64,000 bases of DNA from Alentia gelatinosa. Taxonomy: Eukaryota; Annelida; Polychaeta; Phyllodocida; Polynoidae. Below are positions 22,128 to 34,096 of the stretch, piece by piece. The first letter of the stretch is position 1. Every line of letters begins with the position of its first letter. Below the pieces are notes generated by a model. It saw only the letters and a list, made by a program, of their open reading frames with translations. It was not told the origin of the DNA and searched no databases. A program made the translations under genes and the position numbers. The stretch covers positions 4,535,694 through 4,599,693 of the forward strand of contig OX465584.1 of the NCBI GenBank assembly GCA_950022655.1. Direction: 5' to 3'.

Positions 22128-22803
22128 GGTGATTTCTAAATTCTATTGAGTTTTGCAAATAACTCAGGATAATATAAGTTCCAAATATCAGCAAATAGAA
22201 AATGCTAGAAAATGGCATGTCACCATACTAACTTCTATGGGAAGGCCATCTGAAAATGTAAGTGCTTAACTATTGGTGTCTATGGGAAAATGCAATATTT
22301 TGACTTTGTTGCTAAATGACACTGATGTTCTATTACTATTTTCAAGTAATTCTGTATTGTGGTAGTTTGGAACACGTACAACTGACAAATGCTGAAAAAA
22401 TACTTATAATAAAAATTGATAATATAACATTGGATTTTCCATATACCAAGGACTTAATGACTAATGGCAAATGAGATTTGCTAGAGTGGTGTCCCCAAGT
22501 GGCAGAGATTGGAAATATTGGATAGGGGTATATGCCTACAGGTGAAGCGTATACACACGGGGAATAGGACGATTTTGTATACGCAAAAGCGTACCTATAT
22601 ACTCCGGGTGCATCCATATGTAAAATGGTAGTTTTCGTGGAGTGTGATGTTTTTTTGCTATCTTCAAATAATTCTGGATTATCATATTTGGGAACATATA
22701 TAAATGAGAAATGCTAAAAAAATACTATGTCCCCATGCTAACTTCTATGGGAAGGCCATCTGAAAAAGATTAGTGGTTATCTATTGGTGTCTATGGGAAA
22801 CTG
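22128..22803 (+). repeat. Direct repeat of ~175 bp, two diverged copies
   Basis: 22185-22300 and 22690-22803 share AATGCTA, GTCACCATACTAACTTCTAT / CCCATGCTAACTTCTATGGG, AAGGCCATCTGAAAA and TTGGTGTCTATGGGAAA. It lies in the TNFR intron. Nothing codes. Confidence 0.55.
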
Positions 22804-23220
22804 CTACATATTTATGAAACCAGATGGTAGCACCAGTTTTAATTGAGTAGAAACAGGGGACGCTACAATACCTACCCGCATTTGTCTTTAACATAGACAA
22901 CTGCTTCTATTGGCCTCAATCATATATACACTAGATGGGACACTACCAGACACGACAAAACGGGAAGTATGGCGTTGGACCGCGTTGGTGGCACTACGAG
23001 GAACGTCATTAGGGGGAGCACGGTTAGGTGAATCAGATATGAGTCCTACAGCTATGCTATGAAAGGCATATCCTACAATTCACGGTGGCGCCACCTGGTG
23101 ATTTTCAAATATTCCCATTCATCCATTGAAATTGGTGATTTGTGACATAATCCAAACTCAAATGAGTAAAATTTGAGTTTTGTCTAGTTTGACCTATCCC
23201 AATAGGTAAGATAGGCCCAT
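22804..23220. other. No gene seen
   Basis: Intronic, with no named element. Confidence 0.3.
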
Positions 23221-23480
23221 TTTTATATGCTTGATTTATATAGGAAATGTACTGAAAAATTAGTTTTCTTCAATTCTTTCAAAAACAAGGACGGTGACCT
23301 ATCATTTTCAAAACCTAAATAGGTAGTACTAGACATAAACTATATTCTGTGAAAGTTTGAGGAAAATGACATGGGTTTTACTATGTGAAAGAGAACTTTT
23401 TAAAATTTCTATATAATCTAATATAAAATTATCATAATATTGATCTTTAAATAAAAATCTAGCACGGTGACCCCCGATGA
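23221..23480. repeat. AT-rich dispersed repeat
   Basis: Related to 1-90 and 2128-2365, as noted there. Confidence 0.45.
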
Positions 23481-23950
23481 TTTTATTACCCACCGATTAC
23501 GGAGTCTCCATAGGAAATGTATAGGGCACCTGGAATTAGCTACCTGGAAATTCTGGCATGTCAGAATCTCCTGCTGGAGATTCCGGAAAAATAGTCCTGT
23601 CCATAATGAGGTTGAATCACCATGTACTTCGGTATAGGTTTCTTGAATGTTTATTCAATGCTAATTATTTAGAATCAATCATAATAATCTCATTTACCGT
23701 CAGATATCACTGTCATAACATACTTTGCATGCTAAAATCACAGGTTAATGGCGAACTATATTATTAGTGTAAATCTACACTGAATTACTGCCACGCTTGA
23801 CAATGCTGTGGTGTCTGGAACTGAATGGCCTACAGAAACCTTTGAATTGCAATAGATTTGTTATTAATCTTGTAGGTGCGTAATAAAACAATAATGACTG
23901 GTTTTGTATACGAGTGACCCTAATCTCCTCGTAGTTGACGACATAATATC
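23481..23950 (-). mobile_element. HT family III, copy 4 (inverted, head truncated)
   Basis: TTTTATTACCCACC at 23481 is the far tail end. The tail runs inverted to GTGCGTAATAAAACAATAATG, and then only half a palindrome (to 23950). Confidence 0.6.
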
Positions 23951-24780
23951 AATGAGAAGGTCTATATACGATTAGAATTAAGGTATGGTGGTAGACCGCT
24001 AATCATGTATTTGCGAACTGTATCCAATTAAAAAATACACATTTCCCTTCCATGTTCTCCCCCCAAAACGCCAAATATCCACAACGGAGCCTTATTATTT
24101 TTTTCTACACGATCAGTATGATGGGGTCCTGTTGCCTCTTGTCTTCTTGTTATTTACTATATTTACTGTATGTTATTTACTATATGTAATTCTCATACTC
24201 TGAGGAATGAAATAGAGCAGTTCAAGGTGCGACATCCCACCCCGGGTACTTTTCCCATAGACTTAACATTGGGAACTCGTTCTCCATGCCCCCACGAGTA
24301 TTACAGTCCGTTCTCCATAGTCTATATTTCATGTTTTGTCCATTCTTTTAGTGTGTACAGGGGTGATGAAAATACAGAAAGCAACTCGTTTTGGTCATAG
24401 TCGTTGTTCTCCAACTCGTTTGAATGTTACATGATATTCACTCAGTTGTCGCCTCGTTCATATCACTTCACATTACGCTTGTGGTGAACGACAACCTTGA
24501 CCAAAACATGTTGTTTTTTTATCTGTTCTATCCACATAATACAAATCCTCCATTGTATGATCACAGGAACAGAAATGTTGAATGCACCGGGCCACATACA
24601 GCACAAATATTCAGATATGTAGCAATATACCCCCAGGGGAAGATGCTCTTATGGCAATAGCACCGGAAGTTATTCAACAGCTTCATTTGTTTTGCATTTT
24701 CATAGTTACATACATAACACTCACACTGAATAATAATGCCTATAGTGTTTTTCACTTATTTTGAAAAATTTAAGAAAGTC
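23951..24780. other. No gene seen
   Basis: ORFs of 76-82 codons have no family features. Intronic to the TNFR gene. Confidence 0.3.
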
Positions 24781-24834
24781 TATGCATTTTGTCATATAGG
24801 ATACCGGTTTTTAGTAATGGCATCATAAAATGGA

Positions 24835-24891
24835 GGCATTCATTGTCCCCTGCCTGGGAGTGCCTCAAGGCATTACTCTGACCGGTCGGGT
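24835..24891. mobile_element. piggyBac-like MITE right-end fragment
   Basis: GTGCCTCAAGGCATTACTC and a terminal GGG followed by TTAA (24892). The left end is not visible. Confidence 0.4.
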
Positions 24892-24930
24892 TAACTAAAG
24901 GGAACTTATATTCGCATTTCACCAATCAGG

Positions 24931-25073
24931 AAAAGGTGGATAAAAGCAGTTGTATGCTCCTCGGAGTTGACCTCACGGAATATCCTCGCATACGCTCGGA
25001 TTTTACAACGGATCAACCTCTCAGAGTATACGGCCGCTTGTATCCGAAACCAGTCAATATCATTTGTATATTC
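24931..25073 (-). mobile_element. HT family II, copy 4 (inverted)
   Basis: AAAAGGTGGATAAAAGCAG at the left, arms TTGTATGCTCCTCGGAG and CTCAGAGTATACGGCCGC, ending GAAACCAGTCAATATC. Confidence 0.6.
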
Positions 25074-25077
25074 AGTC

Positions 25078-25240
25078 ATATACGGAAACAGGGTTACTGT
25101 GGCCGTACGGCATAAATACTTGGTAAAATTGACGATAAAACGAACTGATGCCAAAGGCAGAGGTTCGTTTTTATCGGCGAGTTTACCAAGTATTTATGCC
25201 GTTCGGACACAGTATGCCTGTTTTCGTATTATTACATACC
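25078..25240. mobile_element. HT family IX head
   Basis: GCATAAATACTTGGTAAA pairs with TTTACCAAGTATTTATGCCG; GATAAAACGAACTGATGCC pairs with GGCAGAGGTTCGTTTTTATC. ATTATTACATACC follows. Single copy in this window. Confidence 0.55.
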
Positions 25241-25418
25241 TTAAAATATCCAATTGTTAACTTTGCTGTTGGGCGAGTTTTTTTTGTATTTCGCCGCCGT
25301 ACATGTCCTGTACACCACATACATACCCCGTACCTCACCTAGGTGTCGTACGGATATAAATACGACATGGGTCGTTATGGCATGTACAGAATTATATGAA
25401 ATTGAGTGATGTTTAGAT

Positions 25419-25546
25419 TTTATCCTACCCTGTCACATGTTTTCAACTTCATATGTCACCAGTGGCATATATATTTTATGGCATAACCGTGGCATACAGG
25501 CCCACCATGTTAAGTCTATGGAGATTTATATGAGGGGTAGGATAAA
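25419..25546. mobile_element. Tail-only HT element (TTTATCCTACCC ends)
   Basis: The ends are TTTATCCTACCC and GGGGTAGGATAAA. The inside has the variable words GTGGCATA and CCATGTTAAGTCTATGG seen in copies at 3550, 39470, 58690 and 62070. It has no palindromic head. It lies 60 nt past the donor of the TNFR signal-peptide exon, inside its intron. Confidence 0.6.
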
Positions 25547-25606
25547 TAATAATATAGAACTTAATGAGTCACACATTTTTAGATAATACGTAGGAGGAGA
25601 ACTTAC

Positions 25607-25751
25607 GTAGGGATCTGACGTGTTGAGCTGGGCATGTTTCTGTGCCCCGTTAGTGTTCTTGACCGGCCTCGCGCGGACTGGAGACCGCGCATGGTCCGTC
25701 AGCAAGAGCAGAACGAAAAGAGCGGCCGTCCCCCACCTCATGGTGTGCACC
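25607..25751 (-). CDS. TNF-receptor-like gene, first coding exon (signal peptide)
   Basis: The minus-strand exon opens after a strong acceptor (polypyrimidine run then CAG, ending at 25752), so a non-coding 5' exon should lie to the right. After 10 nt of 5' UTR the first ATG is at 25741. It encodes 45 residues: MRWGTAALFVLLLLTDHA is a typical secretory signal peptide, followed by a basic, cysteine-free linker ending NTSDPY, with an N-glycosylation sequon (NTS). The exon stops at a consensus GTAAGT donor (25606) in phase 0, which fits the phase-0 start of the cysteine-rich exon 3.9 kb away. I infer that it starts a type I membrane or secreted receptor. A possible branch point (TTTTAAC) lies about 20 nt before the acceptor. 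A MITE edge (25785) lies 34 nt from the exon. A single-exon secreted peptide is the alternative reading. Confidence 0.72.
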
Positions 25752-25784
25752 CTGCGGGAAGAGGGGATGGTTAAAATACATTAA

Positions 25785-26019
25785 GGCCCGGCGTCCACCT
25801 ACTACGATAGAAATTTAGACCTACCGATATGGCACCGAGACAGAAAACAAATATCGGAGACATATCGGGAAGGTGCAAAATCGTAGACATTAGAGATAGC
25901 AATCCACAGAAACGTGGTCAACTGCCCTGATATTAGGTGACCTTCTGACGCGATTTTGATTTTTGTATCGGGAGGTGCATCGTAGACCATATCGGAGCCA
26001 CATCGTAGTAGGTGGACCT
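25785..26019. mobile_element. AGGCC MITE, family Z, upstream of the TNFR start exon
   Basis: Both ends carry an inverted repeat (GGCCCGGCGTCCACCTACTA and its partner near 26003-26018) and the inside repeats ATATCGG and CGTAGA words. Copies or halves occur at 45693, 46075 and 46408. It lies in the intron before the signal-peptide exon, 34 nt from its first base. Confidence 0.65.
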
Positions 26020-26029
26020 AACACATGCA

Positions 26030-26130
26030 CTCTCTAACTGGTATTCTGTACAAGATTCTCACAGCGCTCTATGGGAGAGGAATTCTTAACGAACTAGGCT
26101 TAGAACCTTGAGAATCATTGAGATTATAGG
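26030..26130. repeat. Fragment of the inverted-repeat element seen whole at 52556
   Basis: CTGGTATTCTGTACAAGATTCTCAC, read in two pieces, then GAACTAGGCTTAGAACCTTGAG, match the left arm of 52556-52871. Confidence 0.5.
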
Positions 26131-26189
26131 AATCTCTGGGTTGCATTGGCTCATTGCTATGAAATGATATCGCACATACACGCAAGTCT

Positions 26190-26540
26190 TTGTTGGCGAT
26201 TCATGGAGATCGCTGCCGTTACTCGCTTGGCGTGTCCCCGGCACTACCGAGTAACTTTAATATTTTTCTCTTTGGAAACTTGGTTTCCTTATCCCTATAT
26301 ACCTTCAAATATAGCTTAATAATGATGAATAACGTTATTTGCTTACCCGCCATCAAATGTGAAGCCATATCCAAGTAACTTAATATGTTTTATCCCCACT
26401 GCGCTTTTCATATGAATTTTCTAAGATAGGATTTGATTGGTCTAAATGTCAACCTTGGGTAGTAAACATCATCCATAGGTAGTAAATGTAAGCTATTCCA
26501 CCCCATGTAGCATGGAGTAACCATATAATGGTTGGCCATG
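26190..26540. repeat. HT family VI flank/tail copy
   Basis: CTTGGTTTCCTTATCCCTATATACC at 26278 (in two shared words) and the block 26380-26540 match, inverted, 14380-14470 and 14640-14760. No head palindrome is present here. Confidence 0.45.
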
Positions 26541-26829
26541 GGTTTTTAGGAATATGCCTTATCTAACTAAAGGTAGAAATGCTCATCTTTTAAACATGGC
26601 TTATGGCAGATAAGTATCTGAAACGTATTTTGAAAACAGCTAGCGTTTGACAATGCGAAACATGAATAGAACCTTGAAAGTGCATTTACCAAGAATACAA
26701 TTACATAAAAGGAGCGGGGAACCTAACCCAGCTTTGGTCTGAAACAATTTAGCACCAATTGTCCGGAGCATGCCAACTCTGAGCCAGTTTAAAAAGATGA
26801 CAAAAAATGTAGTGATGAAGAATATCCCT

Positions 26830-27357
26830 GCGTTTACACTAGACGACAAAATAGGCGAATGTAGATGGTCAGGCTAATAGTCGTCAGGTGGTGCCCCATT
26901 AGCCGGCGTTTACACTAGGCGACAAAATAGGCGACTGTAGATGGTCAGGCTAATAGTCGTAAGGTGGTGCCCCATTACCCGGCGTTTACACTAGACGACA
27001 AAATAGGCGACTGTAGATGGTCAGGCTAATAGTCGTAAGGTGGTGCCCCATTACCCGGCGTTTACACTAGACGACAAAATAGGCGACTGTAGATGGTCAG
27101 GCTAATAGTCGTAAGGTGGTGCCCCATTACCCGGCGTTTACACTAGACGACAAAATAGGCGAATGTAGATGGTCAGGCTAATAGTCGTCAGGTGGTGCCC
27201 CATTACCCGGCGTTTACACTAGACGACTAAGTAGGCAACCGTAAATGGTAAGGCTAATAGTCGTCAGGTGGTACTCCATTACCCGGAGTTTACACTAGAC
27301 GACTAAATAGGCGACTGTAGATGGTCAGGCTAATAGTCGTCAGGTGGTGCCCCATTG
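26830..27357. repeat. Satellite array of 7 x 76 bp built from a MITE end
   Basis: Units start at 26830, 26906, 26982, 27058, 27134, 27210 and 27286, exactly 76 bp apart. Each begins GCGTTTACACTAGACGAC and ends GTGGTGCCCCATTACCCG. The same terminus occurs once, inverted, at 34905-34966 (GTCGTCTAGTGTAAACGC with the same subterminal words), so each unit is a copy of an S-family MITE end. Confidence 0.9.
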
Positions 27358-27945
27358 ATAAAGGACTAAGTTCTAGAGGTGGAATCGCTTTTTTTTTTTA
27401 CTTTATGATATTGCTTTGAGAAGGATCAATAGATCTAATAATCCATATGTTGGATATCTACTGGAAGAAACTTTGTAATAATAGAATGTAACAAAATTTA
27501 AGGTGATAAAGTATATCACGTTAGAAGTAATGGAGTCCTTATAAGTTTATATGGGTTGATACCAAGCGGAGAGGGATCAATAGATCGCATGTTCATTTAT
27601 CTATCTAGATGCTTTTGCATATTGTATTGTATATGAATGAGTGTCCTATGTCATCTATGTTCCGTATATATAGTTCCGACATCTTTATGGAAGAATGCCT
27701 ATATATTATGGCGATTATTGTTTGTCGTAAAATCTAACAAATTACAAAAATAAATAAAACACATAGAATATTCGTTGGTAGCGCAGAAAGTCGGTCGGTG
27801 ATGCTACATTATGTAATGATGCAGAAATAAAATGTTGAGCCTTTTTGTTTCCACCAAAAATTATTACACCAAAAGTGTCACATAATCGGTTGACAGTTCT
27901 AAATGCCATGATAATGGGCATAACCGGTAGGTGGAAATGCCACAT
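27358..27945. other. No gene seen
   Basis: AT-rich; GGATCAATAGATC occurs twice (27424, 27568). Nothing codes. Confidence 0.3.
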
Positions 27946-27990
27946 GAAGTGGGATTCACACGGTGGGATTCAAGTACCTCACAGGGTATT
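27946..27990. mobile_element. D-family MITE end fragment
   Basis: GAAGTGGGATTCACACGGTGG followed by CCTCACAGGG, then unrelated sequence. Confidence 0.55.
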
Positions 27991-30349
27991 TGTATGAGAC
28001 CCTGAATAAAGATTTGGTACTGGAACACTGGAAGAATTTTGAATCATGAAAGCAAGACGTGGCGACGTCCTACCCCCTCAGCGATGCTACCTTGAATGAC
28101 AGTTATTAGAACTGCACCTAACCACCGTAACCATGGTGCACTCATAGTCGTGACATCACACTGTCAACAACCGTATCCCCAGTGTCTCTATAGCGATCTA
28201 TAGGTCCAAAACAGCTGATGCTGTGTGTTTTAATTTAACAATAGCATATTGTTATTGGTCTAAAGTGATGAACTTTAGGGAAAAGGGGGTCAAGGTTTCG
28301 CCGTGCTAGGCTCATCAGGCATCTTAATCAGCTTTTGAGGGTTGTTTCAAGGCGTCGGACCAGTTGGTCCGTGCTTTTCACTGTCATGCCCAATACATAA
28401 GTGATGTTTTTAGTAGATTCAATAAAGCTACACCTTTATTTGGGAAATGACCGTGCTGTGCAACGGTTATAAATTCCCCTAGCGGGGAATCGATCACAAT
28501 ATGCTCCCATATTTCGGGTCTATTGATCTTCCGTATTCATAAAAAAAGAAAAGAACTTTGAATCATGCCGGCTGCGGCTTGACATGGCTACCTACCGTTA
28601 ACACTTTCGATGTCTGAAATGATGCCTCCTTTATTTTAGCCGATCAGGTGAATTCTTAACCTTTCACTCGGAGCACAAACGTACACTGATAGGCAGGAGG
28701 AACTCATAAACATATAGAATGATTCCTTGTGCCTTGGTTATAACTGCCTTTCCTTCAGGATATAATCCAAGGTAAGCTGGGTTTATGTAAAACTCCTCGG
28801 TCAAACACCACCACAACCACCTCCACCACCAACAATGTCAACGATTATCAAAGTGAAAGCAGATCTTGTCCTCCAGACAGTTGCAGTCATGATATCACAA
28901 AAAGAAATCCCGGAAATGGGTTTCCCGTCGACAACAATGGAGATAGGTCGCCTCGAATGCTGGGAAATCCCAGTGGATCTTTAAGCAGAGCCGTCCTTTG
29001 GAATCTGAAGATTGTTTTTATCTATTGAATCGCAGGTCTCCTTCTGGCACAAGGTTTTTCTCTGCAGATATGATGTCTTGTGGAGACGTACAGTAAATAG
29101 CATTGCAGATTATAGATCAGGGATCAAAATGATTATTGAAATGATAATATTGGTGAAAATGGGAGATGAATAGTGGGTGAGGTTATATAATCATAAAACC
29201 GTTGTCTTTAGTATTCAACTACGGATAACTGAGACAGAACTGTGAATAAATGTCACCATTCCCAACTGGTCCAATTAAATTAGTTTAAAATTGTCCCTTA
29301 CAATTTTTGCACTTCATCTGAAGTTTAATACTGTAATATGTGCCATAAACACCGCAGAAAAGAACAAATATTCTTGTCACTCTCTTTTTCTTATTTCCTA
29401 TCTACATTTCTTGTTTGTCATTAGTTTATGGAATGTAGGTTCTCATTATATTACCTTATCTGAGTAGGAAACTGACAACTTTATATTTCTTATTGTAATT
29501 ATATACATAATATTCATATATATTCTTTGTCACTTATTCTCATCTCACCCTTGTCCTTTATGTAGTACAATGTATATCTAATCTCTGAGAATCATAAAAC
29601 AACAGATCCCAAGATACCACAAGATATGTTCTGGTCACAATTTAAAGCCAACTGTATTGTTGAAATGTGTCCTATGCGTTGAATTAAAAAAAGTAAAACG
29701 AAGATATCTATTTGGATCTCAATCTATTGTGAAGGTTTAGAATTGACTTGGAATATCAGATCGCATTCAACATATTGATACATAAGTGTGGCCGTATTTC
29801 CTACACTGTGAACATTGTGTTTCATTTTACTCACTAGATTCTCTAAACAGCGTTTTATTCCCGCAAACTCTAATATTTACACACATAAATATATATAAAG
29901 CCATCACATTCTAAACACTTGTTTTACAACATAAAGACGTTTCTCTGACACAGTGAAACAGTTAGTTCCCAAGTGTTTAGCCGTTTGGTTTTTACACATA
30001 GTTGTAAATAGCTTTATTCACCATAACATGTTGTCGAGAAAGAAACAACCACCACTCTATCCCACACATATAATAAAATCATCTAGGTCATATATCTTCT
30101 GATTTATTTTTCGTGCTGGGTATTGGAGTAGATCGTTTATATGCCTTGAGTTATATATTTATCTACTTGTTTATACTTATAAGGCGACAACCTACCGCAC
30201 ATTTTATACTTCAATCCCTGACCCACGCAAAAACTCGTTCATGACTTTCTATTTGCTCTTTGTATTTGAAACCAGTTAATATTGTGAATGTGTCGTCAAG
30301 CACCACATCACGATATTTAGACGCTAGGAATTTTTGTGCTTTCCCTGAC
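27991..30349. other. Repeat-free stretch of ~2.3 kb, no gene recognised
   Basis: None of the element families of this window appears in about 28000-30200, the longest such interval. A 49-codon ORF at 28832-28981 (MSTIIKVKADLVLQTVAVM...) follows a CCACCA-rich stretch and has no recognisable domain. It lies upstream of the TNFR start exon, so an untranslated exon or enhancer here is possible but not shown. Confidence 0.35.
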
Positions 30350-30351
30350 TT

Positions 30352-30797
30352 AAGGCGGGCGTCCACCAACCACGACAAGGCTACGACAAGAGCCGACAAG
30401 AGAGTTCAAATCGGCGCTTGTCACAGCCTTGTCGTGAGAAGAGGGGCTTTACGACGGCGGTGTCGGGGCGTGTCGTAGACGTTGCTGGTTCCCGTAAAAA
30501 AGGCGTCCATGGTCCTGACACACTATGACATTGATATCGACGGAACCACAACACTCCACGACAAGGCTCCAGTCGTGGCTAAAATTGAACATGTTCGATA
30601 TTGTCGTAACCTTGTCCAAAGGCCCCCGACAGGCCTCCAACAAGCTTCATGTCGCACCCTGTCGTGGCTTTGTCGTAGCCTCTTGTCGGGAACTAGGGTC
30701 CACCAACCGCGAGAAGGCTACGCCAGGCCTTCCATCGCAGGCCTGTCGTGGCCCTTGTCGGGAACCCATTGTCGTGGTTGGTGGACGCCCGCTTATA
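30352..30797. mobile_element. AGGCC MITE family P
   Basis: AAGGCGGGCGTCCACCAACC at the left, GGTTGGTGGACGCCCGCTT at the right. The inside holds more than a dozen CGACAAG/CTTGTCG words in both orientations. Copies: 50440 and 59300. Overlapping ORFs are accidental. Confidence 0.75.
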
Positions 30798-30950
30798 GGC
30801 AGGGAAGATGGGCGTTTCTTTGTGCTAAATGTATAAATTGTATTGTGTTCAATATATATTGAAATTGTTCTGAATGAATAACCAAACACCAAAATGAAAA
30901 TCTAAAATATTTTATTGGTATGAGAGAGTTGTTTTCTGCCTTATAAATTC

Positions 30951-31296
30951 CAAACTAGGAGCAAATGGTATGTTCATTATTGATGAATAAGGGCGAAATT
31001 ATAAATGAATAACAATTAAAAGGTCTGTGATATATCCATTCTATAGGTATGAAACCCACTTGCACCATAACAATTTTCAACTTCTACAATTGCCTGAATC
31101 TGACATCCAAATATGTCAAGTACTTGTAGGTCAATGAGGTATTTTGGTCTCTAGTGATTGGTCAAGGTCAGCCGGGCACGCCTCTAAGACCCTGAGATAC
31201 TGGCCCTCTGCTCCTTTCCATATGACACACTGATAGCACGCAGATGGTGAAGGGTTAGTTTTTTTGCAGCAAGTTCTGTGTGACCTCTAACCCTAA
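30951..31296 (+). repeat. RL repeat copy 3
   Basis: AAACTAGGAGCAAATGGTATG onwards, with small deletions. It ends where an S-family MITE begins. Confidence 0.6.
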
Positions 31297-31305
31297 TCGG
31301 GCTTT

Positions 31306-31533
31306 TACATTAGACGATTGGAGGCGGCGATTCTTGAATTTTGCACCATATGACAACTTTCAACTGCCAATGACTAGAAATCAGTACATATAAAAAGTGT
31401 AGATGCTCAAGGAAATTCTTGGATTGATGACTATAGTGGCCGATATTACGTAATCTAGTACCACCTGACAACTATAGGCTAGACGATCTACAGTCTTCAC
31501 CTTTTGGTCGTCTAGTGTAAATGCTTGGTAAGG
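31306..31533. mobile_element. AGGCC-like MITE family S
   Basis: GGGCTTTTACATTAGACGA and TCGTCTAGTGTAAATGC form the ends, with ACGACTTTCAACTG-like and CACCTGACAACTATAGG inner words. It gives the single-copy context for the 76-bp array units. Confidence 0.6.
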
Positions 31534-32009
31534 CAGACTATGTTAGCGTGTGGCCCACGGGGAGGGATGAACAGACACCAAGCTGAGGTTTGGTTTGGAT
31601 TACTGAGTATGTGTATGCAGAGTGTGAAGATTAAGACTTGAGACACTAAACAGAGTGAAAGGCCAAAATGATATAGAAAGGTTGAGGGGAAACCAGGAAA
31701 AATAAATAGGTACACAAAGGAAAAAGGGAAGAGGAGATGGATAAACAAACTCCCAAATTTCCCAAATAATATGCCCCAAAAAGGATAATAAAAATGATCA
31801 ACTTTACCTCTCTACTAATTACCTACATTAAAAACACAAAAGGGCACAAAGGAAATCGAAACAGAATAATGGCACTACAGGAGAAAAATTTGGGGTTGGG
31901 TCAAAGAGTACTCACCATAGAGTGGACCAATGGGAAGCACACAAACAGGGCTGGAATGAGGGGACGCGCAAAAGCGTGATCACCCCACCCGTTTCTCACT
32001 CTCCCCCCA
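31534..32009. other. No gene seen
   Basis: Purine-rich; ORFs have low complexity. Confidence 0.3.
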
Positions 32010-32583
32010 GATCCTTCGCGGCGCTAGCACTAGCTTAGTCTCTGCCCCTACCCAAAGCCTGTTCCCTTGGTATCCACTAAAGACAGGGGAGACCAGCGAA
32101 GATCTCAGATTCAAAACAAGGCAACTGTCAAAAGTTATACAAGTCAAACAACTCACATATCATTAGTTAGGAAAAAAAAATTGTTAAATAGGGTTAACAG
32201 ACAATCCAGCTATTTCTTTTTCATCTCTAAACCACTTTCTGATGTGAATCTACTGTTGTTTAGACCGCCCCTTCAAGTGAGCACATGTGTCATGTTGACA
32301 AACAAAACCCTGTCACACATGAGGTGCCCTCGAATGAAGAAAGTAATCCCTAAGACTATACCTGATTTGATAAAACAAATAACATAAATTAGTGTAAATC
32401 ATTTATCATATAAATAGATGCATATCTATTTACATGTAAACCACAAAATACTGCCTAAAGCACTAAGTATTTAGGATATTTCAAGAACTGGTGTATGGGA
32501 CAGATTCGAGCCCAAACAGGCAGGTTGTGGCAGAGATACAAGCGGCCACAGGAAGTAGAGCGCAAGATCTCTGCTGGGAGAGT
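32010..32583 (+). repeat. ~570-bp dispersed repeat, second copy of 13250
   Basis: Collinear with 13250-13815; differences are scattered substitutions and small indels. Confidence 0.6.
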
Positions 32584-33445
32584 GTCCGTTTCTCTCTATT
32601 CGTGGTCGTACAGCGGAATAAATCATCTGCCGCGTCTTACACATTAGAAGATGAACCTTGATCAAAATTATGAAAGGTATGTGTATTTGGTATCAAATCA
32701 AATCTCCTGTTGTCAGGGATACATTCAACGTGGTTTTATGTGTATCTAGGTATTCCCAAAACCTTGTCATTCATGTCTCTGATCCTACTGCCTTTACAAC
32801 CGATAGTTCTGTGCTGCCACCTATTGCGATCGGAACAGTTTTGAAAACATACCTCAACTGTTGAATCTTGTTAGAACAATTTGTGATTCATTTTCATATT
32901 ACACACAGTTAAATGAGTGATATATTAGGAGCTTAGAGTGAGAGGGCAAGATAGGATAAGACTTATAATAAAACTTATGAATTACCAAATCGTATAACTT
33001 TTGAACATGTGAATATCAGGTATGGAAATGTTTTTCCAAAACTGTGGACAATACAGAGTGTAATGTATGAATTTAAATCTTATGCTATGAATAATAGCAC
33101 AGTGTAAGTAAGGTACTTGTACACAGACTCATCTGTAACATAGTCGTGCGACTGTTACTTTGTAAAACACCTATATGGTGAAAGAAATAGTCGATAAATA
33201 AATCTATTAAAAAAAAGGTAAATCTCTCTGAAGCCCTTATGACACTTCAAACACCATATTTGATCCATCTAAAAAATCTCCCTCGTCATATTTGTCATGG
33301 CTTGGTGATGAGAAATAAAGTATTTTGAGTATCCTTCGGGGTTTTATTTGAGAGAAGTGACCTACGTGACAGAGATCTGGTACAGTCACGTGATACAGAT
33401 CCACTTTCGGTTCCCCATTCCAGGAATAGCAGCGGACGAAACGCC
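32584..33445. other. No gene seen
   Basis: AT-rich, nothing recognisable. Confidence 0.3.
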
Positions 33446-33550
33446 TAACCCGGCATTGACACTAGATGATTCTGGGCGGCGGTTCTGGCATTTTACACCT
33501 CCTGACGACTTTCAGCAGTAAAGTTATAGAAATCGTCTAGGGTTGGGTAC
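33446..33550. mobile_element. S-family MITE fragment
   Basis: CTAACCCGGCATTGACACTAG, then GGCGGCGGTTCTGGCATTTT and CTGACGACTTTCAGCAG. Inverse partner words lie at 61335-61405. Confidence 0.45.
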
Positions 33551-33698
33551 TTTTGTATTATTAGTAATATTATCAGAGGTATAAAATTTATACTAAAGCA
33601 CCACAAGATGTGGTATCACAAGCTATCTAGCGCCGATTTATATGTTATGTACTGACATACGTGATGGAACTCCACCCGAGCGGGGAATTACCATAAAT

Positions 33699-34096
33699 GA
33701 ACTAGGAGCTAATAGTTTGTTCATCATAGATGAATGAGCGTGCAGTCAAAATGAATAACAATTAAAAGGTTTGAGTTAGATTTAGCCTATGGATAGTTAT
33801 CTGTAACCCACTTGCACCCAGTCAACTTGCCATTTCTGCAACTGCCTGAGTCTAGGATCCAAACATATCAAGCACTCGTGAGTCTTGAGGTATTTTGGTC
33901 CTGAGTGATTGGTCATGGTCAGCTGGGCATGCCTCTAAGACCTTGAGACACTGGCTCCCTGCTCTGTTCTCAATATCACGTGAATAGCACACAGATAGTG
34001 AAGGGATAGTTTGTATGCAGTACCCTGAAAGTCTATATGAACCCCTATAACCTCTAGATGATCTATTTAGCGCGTGCAAGTATGCTCTAAAAAACT
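33699..34096 (+). repeat. RL repeat copy 4
   Basis: GAACTAGGAGCTAATAGTTTG to GTATGCTCTAAAAAACT; uninterrupted. Confidence 0.6.

Noticed and set aside
26830..27357. CRISPR array
   Set aside because: Units are contiguous 76-bp repeats with no unique spacers, in a eukaryotic context.
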